The notes under the pieces: model-generated | Told to the model about the DNA's origin: nothing | Seen by the model: only the letters and a program-made list of their open reading frames with translations | The model's database searches: none | Translations under genes and position numbers: made by a program | Part shown: positions 9,974 to 20,459 of the stretch, one piece after another | Layout of the letters: each line of letters opens with the position of its first letter | Numbering within the stretch: the stretch's first letter is position 1 | Assembly (NCBI GenBank): GCA_963739355.1 | Contig: CAVUAD010000006.1 | Coordinates: 558,001-622,000, forward strand | DNA length: 64,000 bases | Reading direction: 5' to 3' | From: JAWVFM01 sp963739355 | Lineage (GTDB): Bacteria > Actinomycetota > Thermoleophilia > Solirubrobacterales > 70-9

Positions 9974-10783
9974 TCAGGTGAGTCCGGACGCCACGACGAT
10001 CGCCGTCAGGCCTGCGATCCCGCCGACGACGCCCGTGAACCAGCGACGGGCAGACTTCACGCGCCCGACCTTCCAGTTCGACACCACCGTGGTCCGCCGC
10101 TGAGCCACCAGAAGGGCCGCGAGGTAATCGCGGCCCACGTCGTCTTTCGAAAGATCTCGGCGATCGACGATTCGGGTCACGGCATGCGGCGGGGTTCTCT
10201 CGAAGGTCAGCATCATCGCCTGCAACGCTCGAAGGCCCGACATCAGCGCGCAAACGCTCGCGACGATGAGGACGATCGCACCGGTCGTCAGCGGCCAGCC
10301 ATGGTCGAGTGCGTCCTTCCCGATGAGCAAGCCGGCGTTCGCAAGGACCAGTGTCGTCGTGAGGCCGGCGGCGCCGAGGAAGTAGTTCGCCCGCTGCTCG
10401 AGAAGGTTCGAGCGCTGGCGCTGATGCTCGTAGCCCGTCTCAGCCTGATCCACAAGCTCCGCAAGAGGTTCCGGGCCCACATCCCCGAGGGTCTCGCGGT
10501 AGGACGCCCGAGCTGAGTCGGCTGCCTCATCGCCAAGCTTTCTCGACGCGCCCCCTTCGAGCGCGGGGAGCACGAAGACTCCGAGATGCGAACGGCGCAG
10601 CCGGGCTCGAAAGCGTCGCCAGGTGAGCGCGTCGCCGTCGAGCTTCTCGGCCAGTTGAAAGCGCCGGCGGTGTCGAAGGACCGCATTCGGAGAGCGTTTC
10701 CTCCATGGCTTCGCGGTCAGGTGCAAACTTCGGTTCCACAACCGGCCCCGTCTCACCCACATGCCGTCGACGAGGAGCTCCAC
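9974..10783 (-). CDS. Membrane protein with C-terminal hydrophobic helices, unknown function
   Basis: About 269 residues. A basic N-terminal third is followed by an amphipathic helix (DQAETGYEHQRQRSNLLEQR), a two-helix hairpin (NYFLGAAGLTTTLVLANAG, then WPLTTGAIVLIVASVCALM) and a last hydrophobic segment at the C-terminus. The layout recalls small SLATT or 4TM-type effector proteins of defence systems, but that is only a resemblance. The assigned GTG 10783 abuts its Shine-Dalgarno sequence, and the frame stays open for dozens of codons upstream with plausible residues (GIDYFYDKRRRRFARR) and no standard start, so the N-terminus may be longer or frameshifted. It is divergent from the patatin gene. 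Confidence 0.55.
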   Translation of the reverse strand: MELLVDGMWVRRGRLWNRSLHLTAKPWRKRSPNAVLRHRRRFQLAEKLDGDALTWRRFRARLRRSHLGVFVLPALEGGASRKLGDEAADSARASYRETLGDVGPEPLAELVDQAETGYEHQRQRSNLLEQRANYFLGAAGLTTTLVLANAGLLIGKDALDHGWPLTTGAIVLIVASVCALMSGLRALQAMMLTFERTPPHAVTRIVDRRDLSKDDVGRDYLAALLVAQRRTTVVSNWKVGRVKSARRWFTGVVGGIAGLTAIVVASGLT

Positions 10784-10957
10784 CCCTCCCGAATCCCCAG
10801 ACCGACGTGCGAAACGGCGGCGGCGCTTGTCGTAGAAGTAGTCGATACCCGACGCTATCCGCGGGACGCCGGGCTGGTCAAGCGCGGCTCACGAAATCCG
10901 GCACGAGATCCCAGGGTCGGTTAGGTTCAAACCGCGGTCAGCAGGCCCGCGTCGTTC

Positions 10958-12784
10958 ATGAGCTCGGATCCGGAAAGAGAGGGGAGGCTCGCTGAGGAGC
11001 GAGACCTCGGGTTGCAGGAAGTGGCCCCGGCGGCGCGTCTTGCCGAGGCGTCGAAACCGGCATCGAAGGCGAAACGATTGCGGTTCTGGACCGGCCAGCG
11101 GCCCGAACCGCTGCCCTCGTTCCTCGGCCCGGTCGAGGAGCCGAAGCGCGGCAAGCTCGGGATCTGCTGCTCGGGCGGCGGAATCCGTTCCGCGGCCTTC
11201 AACCTGGGAGCCCTCCAGATCCTCCAGAAGGAGGAGGAGTTGAAGCGGGCGAGCTACCTGTCCGCTGTCTCAGGCGGCTCGTACATCGCCGCCGCGTTTT
11301 GCACCGTCGCGAAGGCATGGGAAGGGCAGCACCGCCCCCAGGGACCGCGCGACTCCGGCTTCGACGATTCGAATCCGGAGCCGCTCGAGGAGATGGGGCC
11401 GTTCGCCCCGGGGTCTCCGGAAGAGCAGTACCTCCGGAACCGTTGCTCGTACATGGCGCCAACGGCGCCGGACAAGTCCTACCTCGTCCTCCGGGTCGTC
11501 CTTGGCCTGCTCCTGAATCTGCTCTTCGTCGCGCTGCCCCTGATCGGCGGCACGCTGATCCTCGTGGAATGGGTGTTTCACCCTGCCATGCCGGGCCTCT
11601 TCCTGGACGACCCTGAGCTTCACCTGCCGTTCCTCTTCTGGTTCGGTCCGGCTCTGGCCGGTGCCCTGGGGCTCCTGCTCGCCCTGCTCGCAATGGTGCG
11701 ACGGTGGGGCTCGGACGCGCAGGTTCGCGGGCTCGACACCTGGGCGAAGAGATTGATCGTCGTCGGCCTGGCCGCCGGACTCGTGCTCGTTGTCCTGCCG
11801 GTGCTCGCCTGGCTCCTGAACGCTGGCGGCGCCACCGCCGCCGGAGGGCAGGCGGACGCCGCGACGGCCGAGGCTCCTTCCACGGCTGTGCCGGCGGCGA
11901 CGGCCGGAGGCATCGCGGTCCTGATCGCCGGCGTCTTCGGCTACCTCAGGGAGGTTCTCGGCAGCCCGCTCGCCGCCGATGCCGGAAAGGTCGTGAAGGC
12001 CGCCGCCGGCCTGAGCGCGCGCCTGCGGATGGCCATCGCGTACACGGCCGCCGCGATCGTCGGCCCCTTGGTCATTGCGGCCATCGTGGTCTACACGGCC
12101 TCGCTCGCAGTGCATTGGACCGGCGGCGCCCAGAACCAGACGGTGCTCATCGGCGCCTTGGTGATTCTCGCCGCGTTCGCGTTCTTGTACGGCTTTGCCG
12201 ACATCACCGCGACCTCACTCCACGGGTTCTACAAGCGCCGCCTGTCCACGGTCTTCTCGCTGAAGCGCGTCCTTGCAGGCGACCTCAACGACTCCGAGCG
12301 CGCGCGACAGCAGGCGATCCTCCCCAGCGCGGAGTCGGGGATCGCGATCGAGCGCGACTTCGACCACCTCGTGCCGATGTCGGAAACCGCGCTGCAAAGG
12401 GACGAGGAATGGCCGACGCTGATCGTCTGCGCCGCGGCGAACATCTCCGACGTCGGCGCGACTCCGCCGGGCCGCCGGGTCACGAGCTTCACCTTCAGCG
12501 CCGCGACGATTGGCGGTCCGCTCGTTGGCGCGGCGCCGATCACCGAGTACGGGAAGGTCTTCGACTCCGACAGGGAGGATGAGCCCGCCGGACGAGTCGA
12601 CGAGCACTCGAAGCGCATGCGTGACGTCACCCTGCCCGCCGCGGTCGCGATGTCCGGCGCCGCGATCTCGCCCTCCATGGGGGCGATGACCCAAGCCGTC
12701 CCTTCGGTTCCTGATGGCCCTTGCGAACATCCGGCTCGGGGTCTGGGTTGCGAATCCGCGCTGGGTCATGGGGGACGCCCGTGA
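10958..12784 (+). CDS. Patatin-like phospholipase with embedded membrane helices, N-terminal part (frameshifted)
   Basis: The first 600 or so residues hold the patatin oxyanion motif GGGIR (73-77) and SAVSGGS (102-108) with the candidate nucleophile serine. Six hydrophobic segments follow, roughly between residues 165 and 430, so the lipase is membrane-anchored. Near 12690 a run of three C appears to contain one extra base: removing it joins SMGAMT directly to KPSLRFLMALANIRLGVW, which continues in the next entry. Residues after that point up to the stop at 12784 are therefore spurious. Large bacterial patatins of this type hydrolyse phospholipids or acylglycerols; the target is unknown. Confidence 0.8.
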   Translation: MSSDPEREGRLAEERDLGLQEVAPAARLAEASKPASKAKRLRFWTGQRPEPLPSFLGPVEEPKRGKLGICCSGGGIRSAAFNLGALQILQKEEELKRASYLSAVSGGSYIAAAFCTVAKAWEGQHRPQGPRDSGFDDSNPEPLEEMGPFAPGSPEEQYLRNRCSYMAPTAPDKSYLVLRVVLGLLLNLLFVALPLIGGTLILVEWVFHPAMPGLFLDDPELHLPFLFWFGPALAGALGLLLALLAMVRRWGSDAQVRGLDTWAKRLIVVGLAAGLVLVVLPVLAWLLNAGGATAAGGQADAATAEAPSTAVPAATAGGIAVLIAGVFGYLREVLGSPLAADAGKVVKAAAGLSARLRMAIAYTAAAIVGPLVIAAIVVYTASLAVHWTGGAQNQTVLIGALVILAAFAFLYGFADITATSLHGFYKRRLSTVFSLKRVLAGDLNDSERARQQAILPSAESGIAIERDFDHLVPMSETALQRDEEWPTLIVCAAANISDVGATPPGRRVTSFTFSAATIGGPLVGAAPITEYGKVFDSDREDEPAGRVDEHSKRMRDVTLPAAVAMSGAAISPSMGAMTQAVPSVPDGPCEHPARGLGCESALGHGGRP

Positions 12785-13445
12785 CGAGCTTGGCCGCTAC
12801 GGTCGTCCGCGGCCGGGCTACCTCTTCCGCGAGCTGCTGGGCGTCAACCGGATCGATTCCAAGTACCTCTACGTGACCGACGGCGGCCACTACGAGAACC
12901 TCGGCCTCGTCGAGCTCCTGCGGCGGGGGTGCACCCAGATCTACTGCTTCGACGCGAGCGGTGGCGACTCGTTCACGGCACTCGGGGACGCGATCGCGAT
13001 CGCGCGGAGCGAGCTGGGGGTCGAGATCGATCTCGATCTCGAAGAGCTCGCGAAGCTCCGCGTCCCGCCCCCAGCGGCCCCCGCTGCGGCCGGGTCCGAC
13101 GCCGCGGCCGCACCGGCAACCAGCGCGCCCGCGCCGACCTCGCCGGCCGTCGCGGAGAAACCGGCCATTTCGATCCGCTTCAAGTATCGCCACGGGCCAC
13201 GGGGCCTCATCGTCTACGCCCGCAACGTCCTGTCCAAGAAGTCTCCCTACGACGCGGTCTCGTTCGCCGAGATCGACCCCGCGTTCCCCCACGACTCGAC
13301 GATCGACCAGCTTTACACGGACCAGAAGTTCGAGGCCTACCGGGTGCTGGGCGAGGTCGCCGGCACGGCCGGCGCCGAGCTGATGGCGCTGGCCCCGGAC
13401 GCGGCAGGGCCGCCGCGGCGCCGCGGCGGCCCATCACCTTCGTGA
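12714..13445 (+). CDS. Patatin-like phospholipase, C-terminal part carrying the catalytic Asp
   Basis: This frame continues the gene above after the one-base shift near 12690. It contains VTDGGHYENLGLVELLRRGC, whose DGG aspartate completes the Ser-Asp dyad, then an Ala/Pro-rich insert and a C-terminal helical domain. It has no credible start of its own (the first ATG lies inside a conserved strand), so it is not an independent gene. Without repair of the frameshift the encoded lipase would lack its catalytic Asp. Confidence 0.75.
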   Translation: MALANIRLGVWVANPRWVMGDARDELGRYGRPRPGYLFRELLGVNRIDSKYLYVTDGGHYENLGLVELLRRGCTQIYCFDASGGDSFTALGDAIAIARSELGVEIDLDLEELAKLRVPPPAAPAAAGSDAAAAPATSAPAPTSPAVAEKPAISIRFKYRHGPRGLIVYARNVLSKKSPYDAVSFAEIDPAFPHDSTIDQLYTDQKFEAYRVLGEVAGTAGAELMALAPDAAGPPRRRGGPSPS

Positions 13446-13465
13446 CAGTTTCCGGGTGAGTTGAG

Positions 13466-13879
13466 CTACTCGGAGAGCTCGACGACCATCAGGCTGTTGC
13501 CCTCGGGGTCGCGGAACCAGAACATCGGCGGGACCGGGTCGCCCATCCGGGAGACCTCGTCGTCGACGTCGACGCCGGAGTCCTTGAGCGTCGCGTGGGT
13601 CGCGTCGATGTCGTCGGACTTCAGCGAGATGCCCGTCTGCGCTCCGCCGACCTCGCCGTAGTCCGGGGGCGGCGGCGCCAGCGCGATCGTGGTCTCGGCG
13701 CCCGGCACGGAGACCTCGACCCAGCGCATGCTGTGCTCGGGCGGGCCGAAGGCCGTGTCGGTGGTCTTCTCGAAGCCGAGCTTGTCGACGTAGAAGTCGA
13801 TCGCCTCGTCGGTGTTCTGGGTGACGACGATCACCGTCGAGATCTTCTCGATGCCGGTCTTGGTTGCGGTTGCGGCCAT
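13466..13879 (-). CDS. VOC-family (glyoxalase/bleomycin-resistance-like) protein
   Basis: 137 residues from ATG 13879, with GGAGGAG upstream. It has the paired beta-alpha-beta-beta-beta modules of the vicinal oxygen chelate fold: VIVVTQNTDEAIDFYVDKLGF in the first and TGISLKSDDIDATHATL in the second, ending PPMFWFRDPEGNSLMVVE with the usual Glu metal ligand. These proteins bind a metal and act as dioxygenases, isomerases or drug-binding proteins; specificity is not visible. Confidence 0.88.
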   Translation of the reverse strand: MAATATKTGIEKISTVIVVTQNTDEAIDFYVDKLGFEKTTDTAFGPPEHSMRWVEVSVPGAETTIALAPPPPDYGEVGGAQTGISLKSDDIDATHATLKDSGVDVDDEVSRMGDPVPPMFWFRDPEGNSLMVVELSE

Positions 13880-13968
13880 TTTGGCTCCTCCAGGGGTGAG
13901 TGGGTGGCTTTGCAGGTATGGACCGGGGCCCCCACCGAAACTAATCGGTCCGGCCACCCACCCGGTTT

Positions 13969-14082
13969 CTAATCCGTTGAGCCGCCGGCGGGATTCCGCA
14001 TCGCCTCGGCGATCTGCTGCGTCTCCACGTAGCTCACGAGCGTGGCCGTTCCGTCGGCCGGGTCCTTCATCCGTCCAAACAT
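13969..14082 (-). CDS. Candidate 37-residue small protein
   Basis: ATG 14082 is preceded by AAGGAG with good spacing and opens a 37-codon frame ending TAG, lying directly upstream of the VOC gene on the same strand. The product begins MFGRMKDPADGTATLVS and is mostly helical and hydrophilic. It is too short for most gene callers. Support is the Shine-Dalgarno sequence and its position in an otherwise empty gap; no family was recognised with confidence. Confidence 0.45.
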   Translation of the reverse strand: MFGRMKDPADGTATLVSYVETQQIAEAMRNPAGGSTD

Positions 14083-14147
14083 AGGCGTCTCCTTCCGCCA
14101 CCCGCCAGGCGTCTCCATCCGCCTCCCACCAGTACAGGTCAGGATAG

Positions 14148-15428
14148 GTGTCGACGATGATGAGCACCGGCCACCCGACCGCGCCCCGCCGCCTCTCCCC
14201 CGAGGATCGCGCGATCCTCGACCTCGAGCGCGGGCCCATCGTCGGCCACACCTGCAAGGTCATCCTGCTCGGCGACCCCGCGCCCGACGCGGCGGCGTTG
14301 CGCGAGCGGATCTCCGCGCGCCTCTCGGGCGCGCCGGAGCTGACCCTGCGCCTCGAGGACGACCCGAATTCCCCCGAGTGGGTGCCACTCGACGGCCTCG
14401 ACCTGGCCGACCACGTCGTGGGCCACGACGAGCGCGAGCCGCTCGACGCTCGCGCCCTGCGCGACGAAGTCGCCGAGCTCTTCGCCGAGCGCCTTCCCCG
14501 CGACCGCCCGCTCTGGCGGATGGACGTCTTCCCGCTCGCCGCCGGCGGGCGCGCCCTCGTCTGGCGCACCCACCACGCCCTCGCCGACGGCACAACCTGC
14601 GTGCGTCTGGCCAACGCGATCCTTCTCGACGCCGAGCCCGGCGCGGAACCCGCGGGGGCTGCGCACCGCGCCCATGCCGCCGCCGACGACGCACGCCGCC
14701 GCGCCCACCTCGCCGGGTTCGTCGAGCGCGAGTTCGCCCGCAGCCTGAAGCACTCGCCGTTCGACGGCCGCGTCGGGCGCAGGCGGGTCGTGGCCTTCGC
14801 CACCGTGCCGCTCCAGCCGCTTCACGACGCGGCCAAGGGCCTCGCCGGCGCCACCCTGAACGACGCGGTCCTCGCCGCCGTCGGCGGCGGGGTGCAGCGC
14901 TGGCTCGCCGAGATGCACGCCTCCATCCATCAGCTCCGCATCAAGGTCCCGGTCAGCCTCCACAACCAGGACGCCGAGGCGGGCAACCGCGACTCCTTCT
15001 TCGAGGTCACCGTCCCGGTCGCCGAGCCCGACCCCGTGAAGCGCCTCCACGCCGTCCACGCCGCCGCCCAGGTCCGCAAGGAGCGCCACGACGCCGACGA
15101 GATGGACGCGATCCTCGCAGAGCTCCGCCGCCTCTCCCCCCGCCTCGAGCACCTCTGCCAGCGCATCGAGCGCAGCCCCCGCAGCTTCGCCCTCAACGTC
15201 TCCAACGTCCCCGGGCCGCCGGGCCCCGTGAGCATCTGCGGCGCGCCGGTCGAGTCGCTCTACTCGTTCGCCGAGATCGGCGAGCGGCACGCGCTGCGCG
15301 TCGCCGTCGTCTCCTGTGCCGGCAACCTGCACTTCGGCCTCTGCGCCGACCCGGAGATCGTCGGCGAGCTCGACGCGCTGGCGCGCGGCGTGGAGGACGA
15401 GGCGCAGGCGCTGGTCGCCGCCGCTTAG
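14148..15428 (+). CDS. Wax ester synthase/diacylglycerol acyltransferase (WS/DGAT family)
   Basis: 426 residues from GTG 14148; the ATG pair at 14157 is the alternative. The condensing-enzyme motif HHALADG (142-148) gives the catalytic histidine pair and Asp, and the C-terminal NVSNVPGPPGPVSICGAPV with LRVAVVSCAGNLHFGLCAD is the DUF1298 half. The family uses acyl-CoA to acylate fatty alcohols or diacylglycerol at the membrane surface, making storage lipids, and is frequent in actinobacteria. It is slightly shorter than the usual 450-470 residues. A cyclopropane synthase-like gene follows at 13 nt, suggesting a lipid-modification operon. Confidence 0.92.
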   Translation: MSTMMSTGHPTAPRRLSPEDRAILDLERGPIVGHTCKVILLGDPAPDAAALRERISARLSGAPELTLRLEDDPNSPEWVPLDGLDLADHVVGHDEREPLDARALRDEVAELFAERLPRDRPLWRMDVFPLAAGGRALVWRTHHALADGTTCVRLANAILLDAEPGAEPAGAAHRAHAAADDARRRAHLAGFVEREFARSLKHSPFDGRVGRRRVVAFATVPLQPLHDAAKGLAGATLNDAVLAAVGGGVQRWLAEMHASIHQLRIKVPVSLHNQDAEAGNRDSFFEVTVPVAEPDPVKRLHAVHAAAQVRKERHDADEMDAILAELRRLSPRLEHLCQRIERSPRSFALNVSNVPGPPGPVSICGAPVESLYSFAEIGERHALRVAVVSCAGNLHFGLCADPEIVGELDALARGVEDEAQALVAAA

Positions 15429-15441
15429 CGATACTCGTCTC

Positions 15442-16644
15442 GTGCCCGCGCTCACCCTTCCCCTGCGCCACGAGATCGCCCGCGCGCTGCCCGAGCGGCC
15501 GTTCGCGCTGCGCTTCTGGGACGGCACCGAGGTTCCGGCCACCAACGGCGACGGCCCTGAGTTCCACGCCCGCAGCCCGGCGGCGCTCGCGCAGTTCCTG
15601 CGCTCGCCGAGCGAGCTCGGGCTCGGCCGTGCCTACGTGAAGGGCGAGCTCGCCGTCAGCGACCTCGACGCGGCGCTTCGCGTTGTCGACGAGTGGGAGC
15701 CGCCGCACCTTGGGTGGCTCGACCGGCTGCGGCTGATGCTCGCGGCGCTCCCGCCCGCCGGCGTGGGAGGCCTGCCACGCCCGCCCGCGGTCGAGCTCGT
15801 CCTGCGCGGCGAGCGCCACACGGAGGCCCGCGACGCCGCCGCGGTCCGCTACCACTACGACGTCGGCAACGAGTTCTTCGCCCTCTTCCTCGACGAGTCG
15901 ATGACCTACAGCTGCGCGATCTTCTCGCGGGGCGCCGAGACCCTCGCCGAGGCGCAGCGGACGAAGCTCGAGCTCGTCGCGGCCAAGCTCGACCTGAAGC
16001 CCGGCCAGCGGGTGCTCGACGTGGGCTGCGGCTGGGGCAGCTTCGCCATCCACGCCGCCGCCAACCACGACGTCAGCGTCGTCGGCATCACGCTCTCCGA
16101 GCCCCAGGCCGAGCTCGCCCGCCGGCGGGTCGCCGAGGCCGGGCTGAGCGAGAAGGTCGAGATCCGCGTCGCCGACTACCGCCGGCTGGCCGACGGCCCC
16201 TTCGACGCGATCGCCAGCATCGGCATGGTCGAGCACGTCGGCGCGAACCGCATCGACGGCTACGCGGCCACCCTCGCCCGGCTACTCGCGCCCGGCGGGC
16301 GCCTGTTGAACCACGGGATCGCCGTGCTCTCACCCGAGAACCCGGCCTCGGGAGCGTTCTCCAACCGCTACGTCTTCCCCGACGGCGAGCCGCTGCCGCT
16401 CTGGCGGATCGAGCACGCGCTGGAGCGGGCCGGCTTCGAGACCCACCACGTCGAGGGCTTCCGCGGCGACTACGCCCGCACCCTCAGCGCGTGGATCGAG
16501 AACCTCGACGCCAACCTCCCCGAGGCGGAGCGGATCGCCGGGGCGGAGCGCCTGCGTGTCTGGCGCCTCTACCTGCGCGCGGCCAGGCACGGCTTCGACA
16601 TCGGCTTCACCTCGATCTACCAGGTACGGGCGCACCGGCCGTAA
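15442..16644 (+). CDS. Cyclopropane-fatty-acyl-phospholipid synthase family methyltransferase
   Basis: 400 residues from GTG 15442. The sequence shows RYHYDVGNEFFALFLDESM (137-154), typical of CFA synthases, the SAM motif VLDVGCGWGS (191-200), then IASIGMVEHVG and the tail WRLYLRAARHGFDIGFTSIYQV. The family transfers a methylene or methyl group from S-adenosylmethionine to unsaturated acyl chains of phospholipids. It follows the wax synthase gene closely and probably shares its transcript. Confidence 0.92.
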   Translation: MPALTLPLRHEIARALPERPFALRFWDGTEVPATNGDGPEFHARSPAALAQFLRSPSELGLGRAYVKGELAVSDLDAALRVVDEWEPPHLGWLDRLRLMLAALPPAGVGGLPRPPAVELVLRGERHTEARDAAAVRYHYDVGNEFFALFLDESMTYSCAIFSRGAETLAEAQRTKLELVAAKLDLKPGQRVLDVGCGWGSFAIHAAANHDVSVVGITLSEPQAELARRRVAEAGLSEKVEIRVADYRRLADGPFDAIASIGMVEHVGANRIDGYAATLARLLAPGGRLLNHGIAVLSPENPASGAFSNRYVFPDGEPLPLWRIEHALERAGFETHHVEGFRGDYARTLSAWIENLDANLPEAERIAGAERLRVWRLYLRAARHGFDIGFTSIYQVRAHRP

Positions 16645-16659
16645 TTTCCCGGCACAACT

Positions 16660-16676
16660 CCTCTCATCATGAGAGG
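16660..16676. promoter_or_regulatory. 17-bp palindrome upstream of the 16688 gene
   Basis: CCTCTCAT and ATGAGAGG face each other around one base, ending 11 nt before the ATG at 16688. The symmetry and position suit an operator or a small leader hairpin. No matching regulator gene is adjacent. Confidence 0.4.
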
Positions 16677-16687
16677 ATCGGGGCGGC

Positions 16688-17131
16688 ATGGAGGCGACCG
16701 TCGGTAATGCCGCGGGGTCGCGGCGGGTGGTCCTACAGAGAGCTGAGTTCAGCTCCGATCCCCGTGCGCTCCGGGGCAACCTGGACCGCCTCGACCGTCT
16801 GATCCGGGAGACGCATCCCGCAATCCGCCGGCGCCTGCGCCTCATGTTCGGTCAGCTGGTGGCCCAGTGGCAGGCTCGCTTTCCGGGGGAACAGATGGCC
16901 GTCGAGGTCGAGCAGATCGAGGACGCCGTTCGCCTCTCCACCGGGGGCCTTCGCCGCACGCTCGCCAAGGCCGACCTCGCGGAGCTGGTGACCGACTCGA
17001 TTGCCGACCTCGTCGACGCCTGGGGCTTCGACCGTCGCCACGACGGCGACGTCTGGTTCGAGTTCCGCGACCCGCGACCCCCTCGTGGCGCCTCGCTCGA
17101 CCCCTCGGCCCGAGTCAGCTACAGGCGTTGA
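16688..17131 (+). CDS. Hypothetical protein, 147 residues
   Basis: A soluble protein with a helical N-terminal half (RGNLDRLDRLIRETHPAIRR) and a mixed C-terminal half ending in VWFEFRDPRP. The segment ADLAELVTDSIADLVDAWGF recalls the N-box helix of small anti-sigma-type ATPases, but the glycine-rich ATP-lid motifs are absent, so the similarity is weak. No neighbour explains its role. A palindrome just upstream suggests its own regulation. Confidence 0.6.
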   Translation: MEATVGNAAGSRRVVLQRAEFSSDPRALRGNLDRLDRLIRETHPAIRRRLRLMFGQLVAQWQARFPGEQMAVEVEQIEDAVRLSTGGLRRTLAKADLAELVTDSIADLVDAWGFDRRHDGDVWFEFRDPRPPRGASLDPSARVSYRR

Positions 17132-17318
17132 ACCGAACTCGCCGGAGAGCGCGCCCAGCGAGTTGATGCTCTGGTCGGCCCTTCGGTAGGCGGCCTGGAG
17201 GGCCGCGCGGCCAGTTGTTCGTTCCTCCAGGGCGGAGTGGGCGGCTTTGCGGGATTGGTCCTGGGGCACGAACCGAACCAGTCGGTCGGCGCGGGCGGTC
17301 CTGCTTGAATCATGCGCG

Positions 17319-18476
17319 GTGGCAGGACTTTCCGAGCTTCGAAGCCTGGGCCTCGGGAACGTCCTGCGCGCAACGGTGACCCCGCTCGCCTCGATCTTCG
17401 GCAGCGGCTTCTTGATCATCGTCCCGCTGCTCGAGCGCTCGATGGGCAGGCTCGCGATCGTCGGGGTCGTCCTCGTCTGCGTCCTGGCCTGGCTGATCGG
17501 CACCGCGATTCGCCACAACGTCTTCGAGGTCGAGGGGCGAGCCGGGCGGGGTGAGCTCAGCGCCGGCGTCCGGCGGCTGGAGAGCGCGAGCGACGTGGTC
17601 ATCGCCGGCGCTTACGTCATCTCCGTTGCCCTGTATCTGCGGATCATGGCCGAGTACACGATCCGCTACGTCTCGCCCGGCTCCGAGGGCGCGGTCGAGA
17701 TCCTCGGCACCGCGGCGATGCTGATCGTCGTGGCGGTGGGCGTCTTCCGCGGCTTCCACGGGCTCGACCTGATGGAGCGCTTGGCGTTGATCGTCGTCCT
17801 CGTCCTGACGACGGCCCTCGGCCTCACGTTCTTCGGCACCGACGCGAGCCGCGCCCTGAACGGCGACCTCGGCTTCCCGCCACTTGGCGGCGACAGTCTC
17901 GGTGAGACGCTGCTGCTGCTCGGCGGGATGCTGATCACGGTCCAGGGCTTCGAGACCGTCCGCTACCTGGGCGACGAGTACGACCGCCCGACCAGGATCT
18001 GGGCCTCGCGGCTGGCCCAGGCTGCCGCCGCTTCCATCTACATCGGGTTCGTCGTCGTCGCGACCCCGGTGATGGGTCTCGGCACGGGCTCCGGCGCCGA
18101 CGAGACCCTCGTCGACATCACCACGCGGATCGCGCCCGTGCTCACCCTGCCGCTCGTCCTCTGCGCGATCCTCAGCCAGTTCAGCGCCGCCACCGCCGAC
18201 ACCGCCGCGGCGACCGAGAACCTCGGCGGGCCGCGGACCCGATGGCTCGACGGAGCCCCCTCCTACCTGCTGAGCGGCGGGGCCGCGATCGCGATGATCT
18301 GGGCGATTCCGCTGTTCAGCCTGGTGGCGATCGCGTCGCGGGCGTTCGCCGCCTACTACTGCGTGCAGTGCGTCGTGGCGGTACTCACCTCATCCAGGCT
18401 GTCGCAGCGGCTCGGCTTCGGCGCACTCGCAATGATCATGGGAGCCGTGACGCTCTTTGCCCGCCCCGTCGGTTGA
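17319..18476 (+). CDS. Multi-pass membrane protein, APC-superfamily-like transporter
   Basis: 385 residues from GTG 17319, with about ten or eleven hydrophobic segments. The first helix contains TPLASIFGSGFLIIVP, a small-residue-rich unwound stretch like TM1 of amino acid/cation transporters, and a later segment ILSQFSAATADTAAATENLGG is rich in small polar residues. This supports a secondary transporter of the APC/LeuT fold; substrate is unknown. The 187 nt before it hold no gene that I can support. Confidence 0.6.
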   Translation: MAGLSELRSLGLGNVLRATVTPLASIFGSGFLIIVPLLERSMGRLAIVGVVLVCVLAWLIGTAIRHNVFEVEGRAGRGELSAGVRRLESASDVVIAGAYVISVALYLRIMAEYTIRYVSPGSEGAVEILGTAAMLIVVAVGVFRGFHGLDLMERLALIVVLVLTTALGLTFFGTDASRALNGDLGFPPLGGDSLGETLLLLGGMLITVQGFETVRYLGDEYDRPTRIWASRLAQAAAASIYIGFVVVATPVMGLGTGSGADETLVDITTRIAPVLTLPLVLCAILSQFSAATADTAAATENLGGPRTRWLDGAPSYLLSGGAAIAMIWAIPLFSLVAIASRAFAAYYCVQCVVAVLTSSRLSQRLGFGALAMIMGAVTLFARPVG

Positions 18477-18598
18477 GCATCGACCGGTCACGGGGCCACG
18501 GCAACGCGCCGATCAAAACTTCGGAGCAGCCTGATGAGCACCCACCAAACGCCACCGCAGCCGGGCGAGGCGGCCCGACCCGTACGCTCGCTCGCCTC

Positions 18599-20423
<1,825 letters not shown>

Positions 20424-20459
20424 CCGCGAACCGGCTCGCGCACGGCCCTGCCGGGATAT

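Noticed and set aside
17119..17600. Minus-strand frame between the 16688 and 17319 genes (QDQSRKAAHSALEERTT)
   Set aside because: Part of it looks protein-like, but it runs without a stop into the antisense of the 16688 gene, and no Shine-Dalgarno sequence or family was found.
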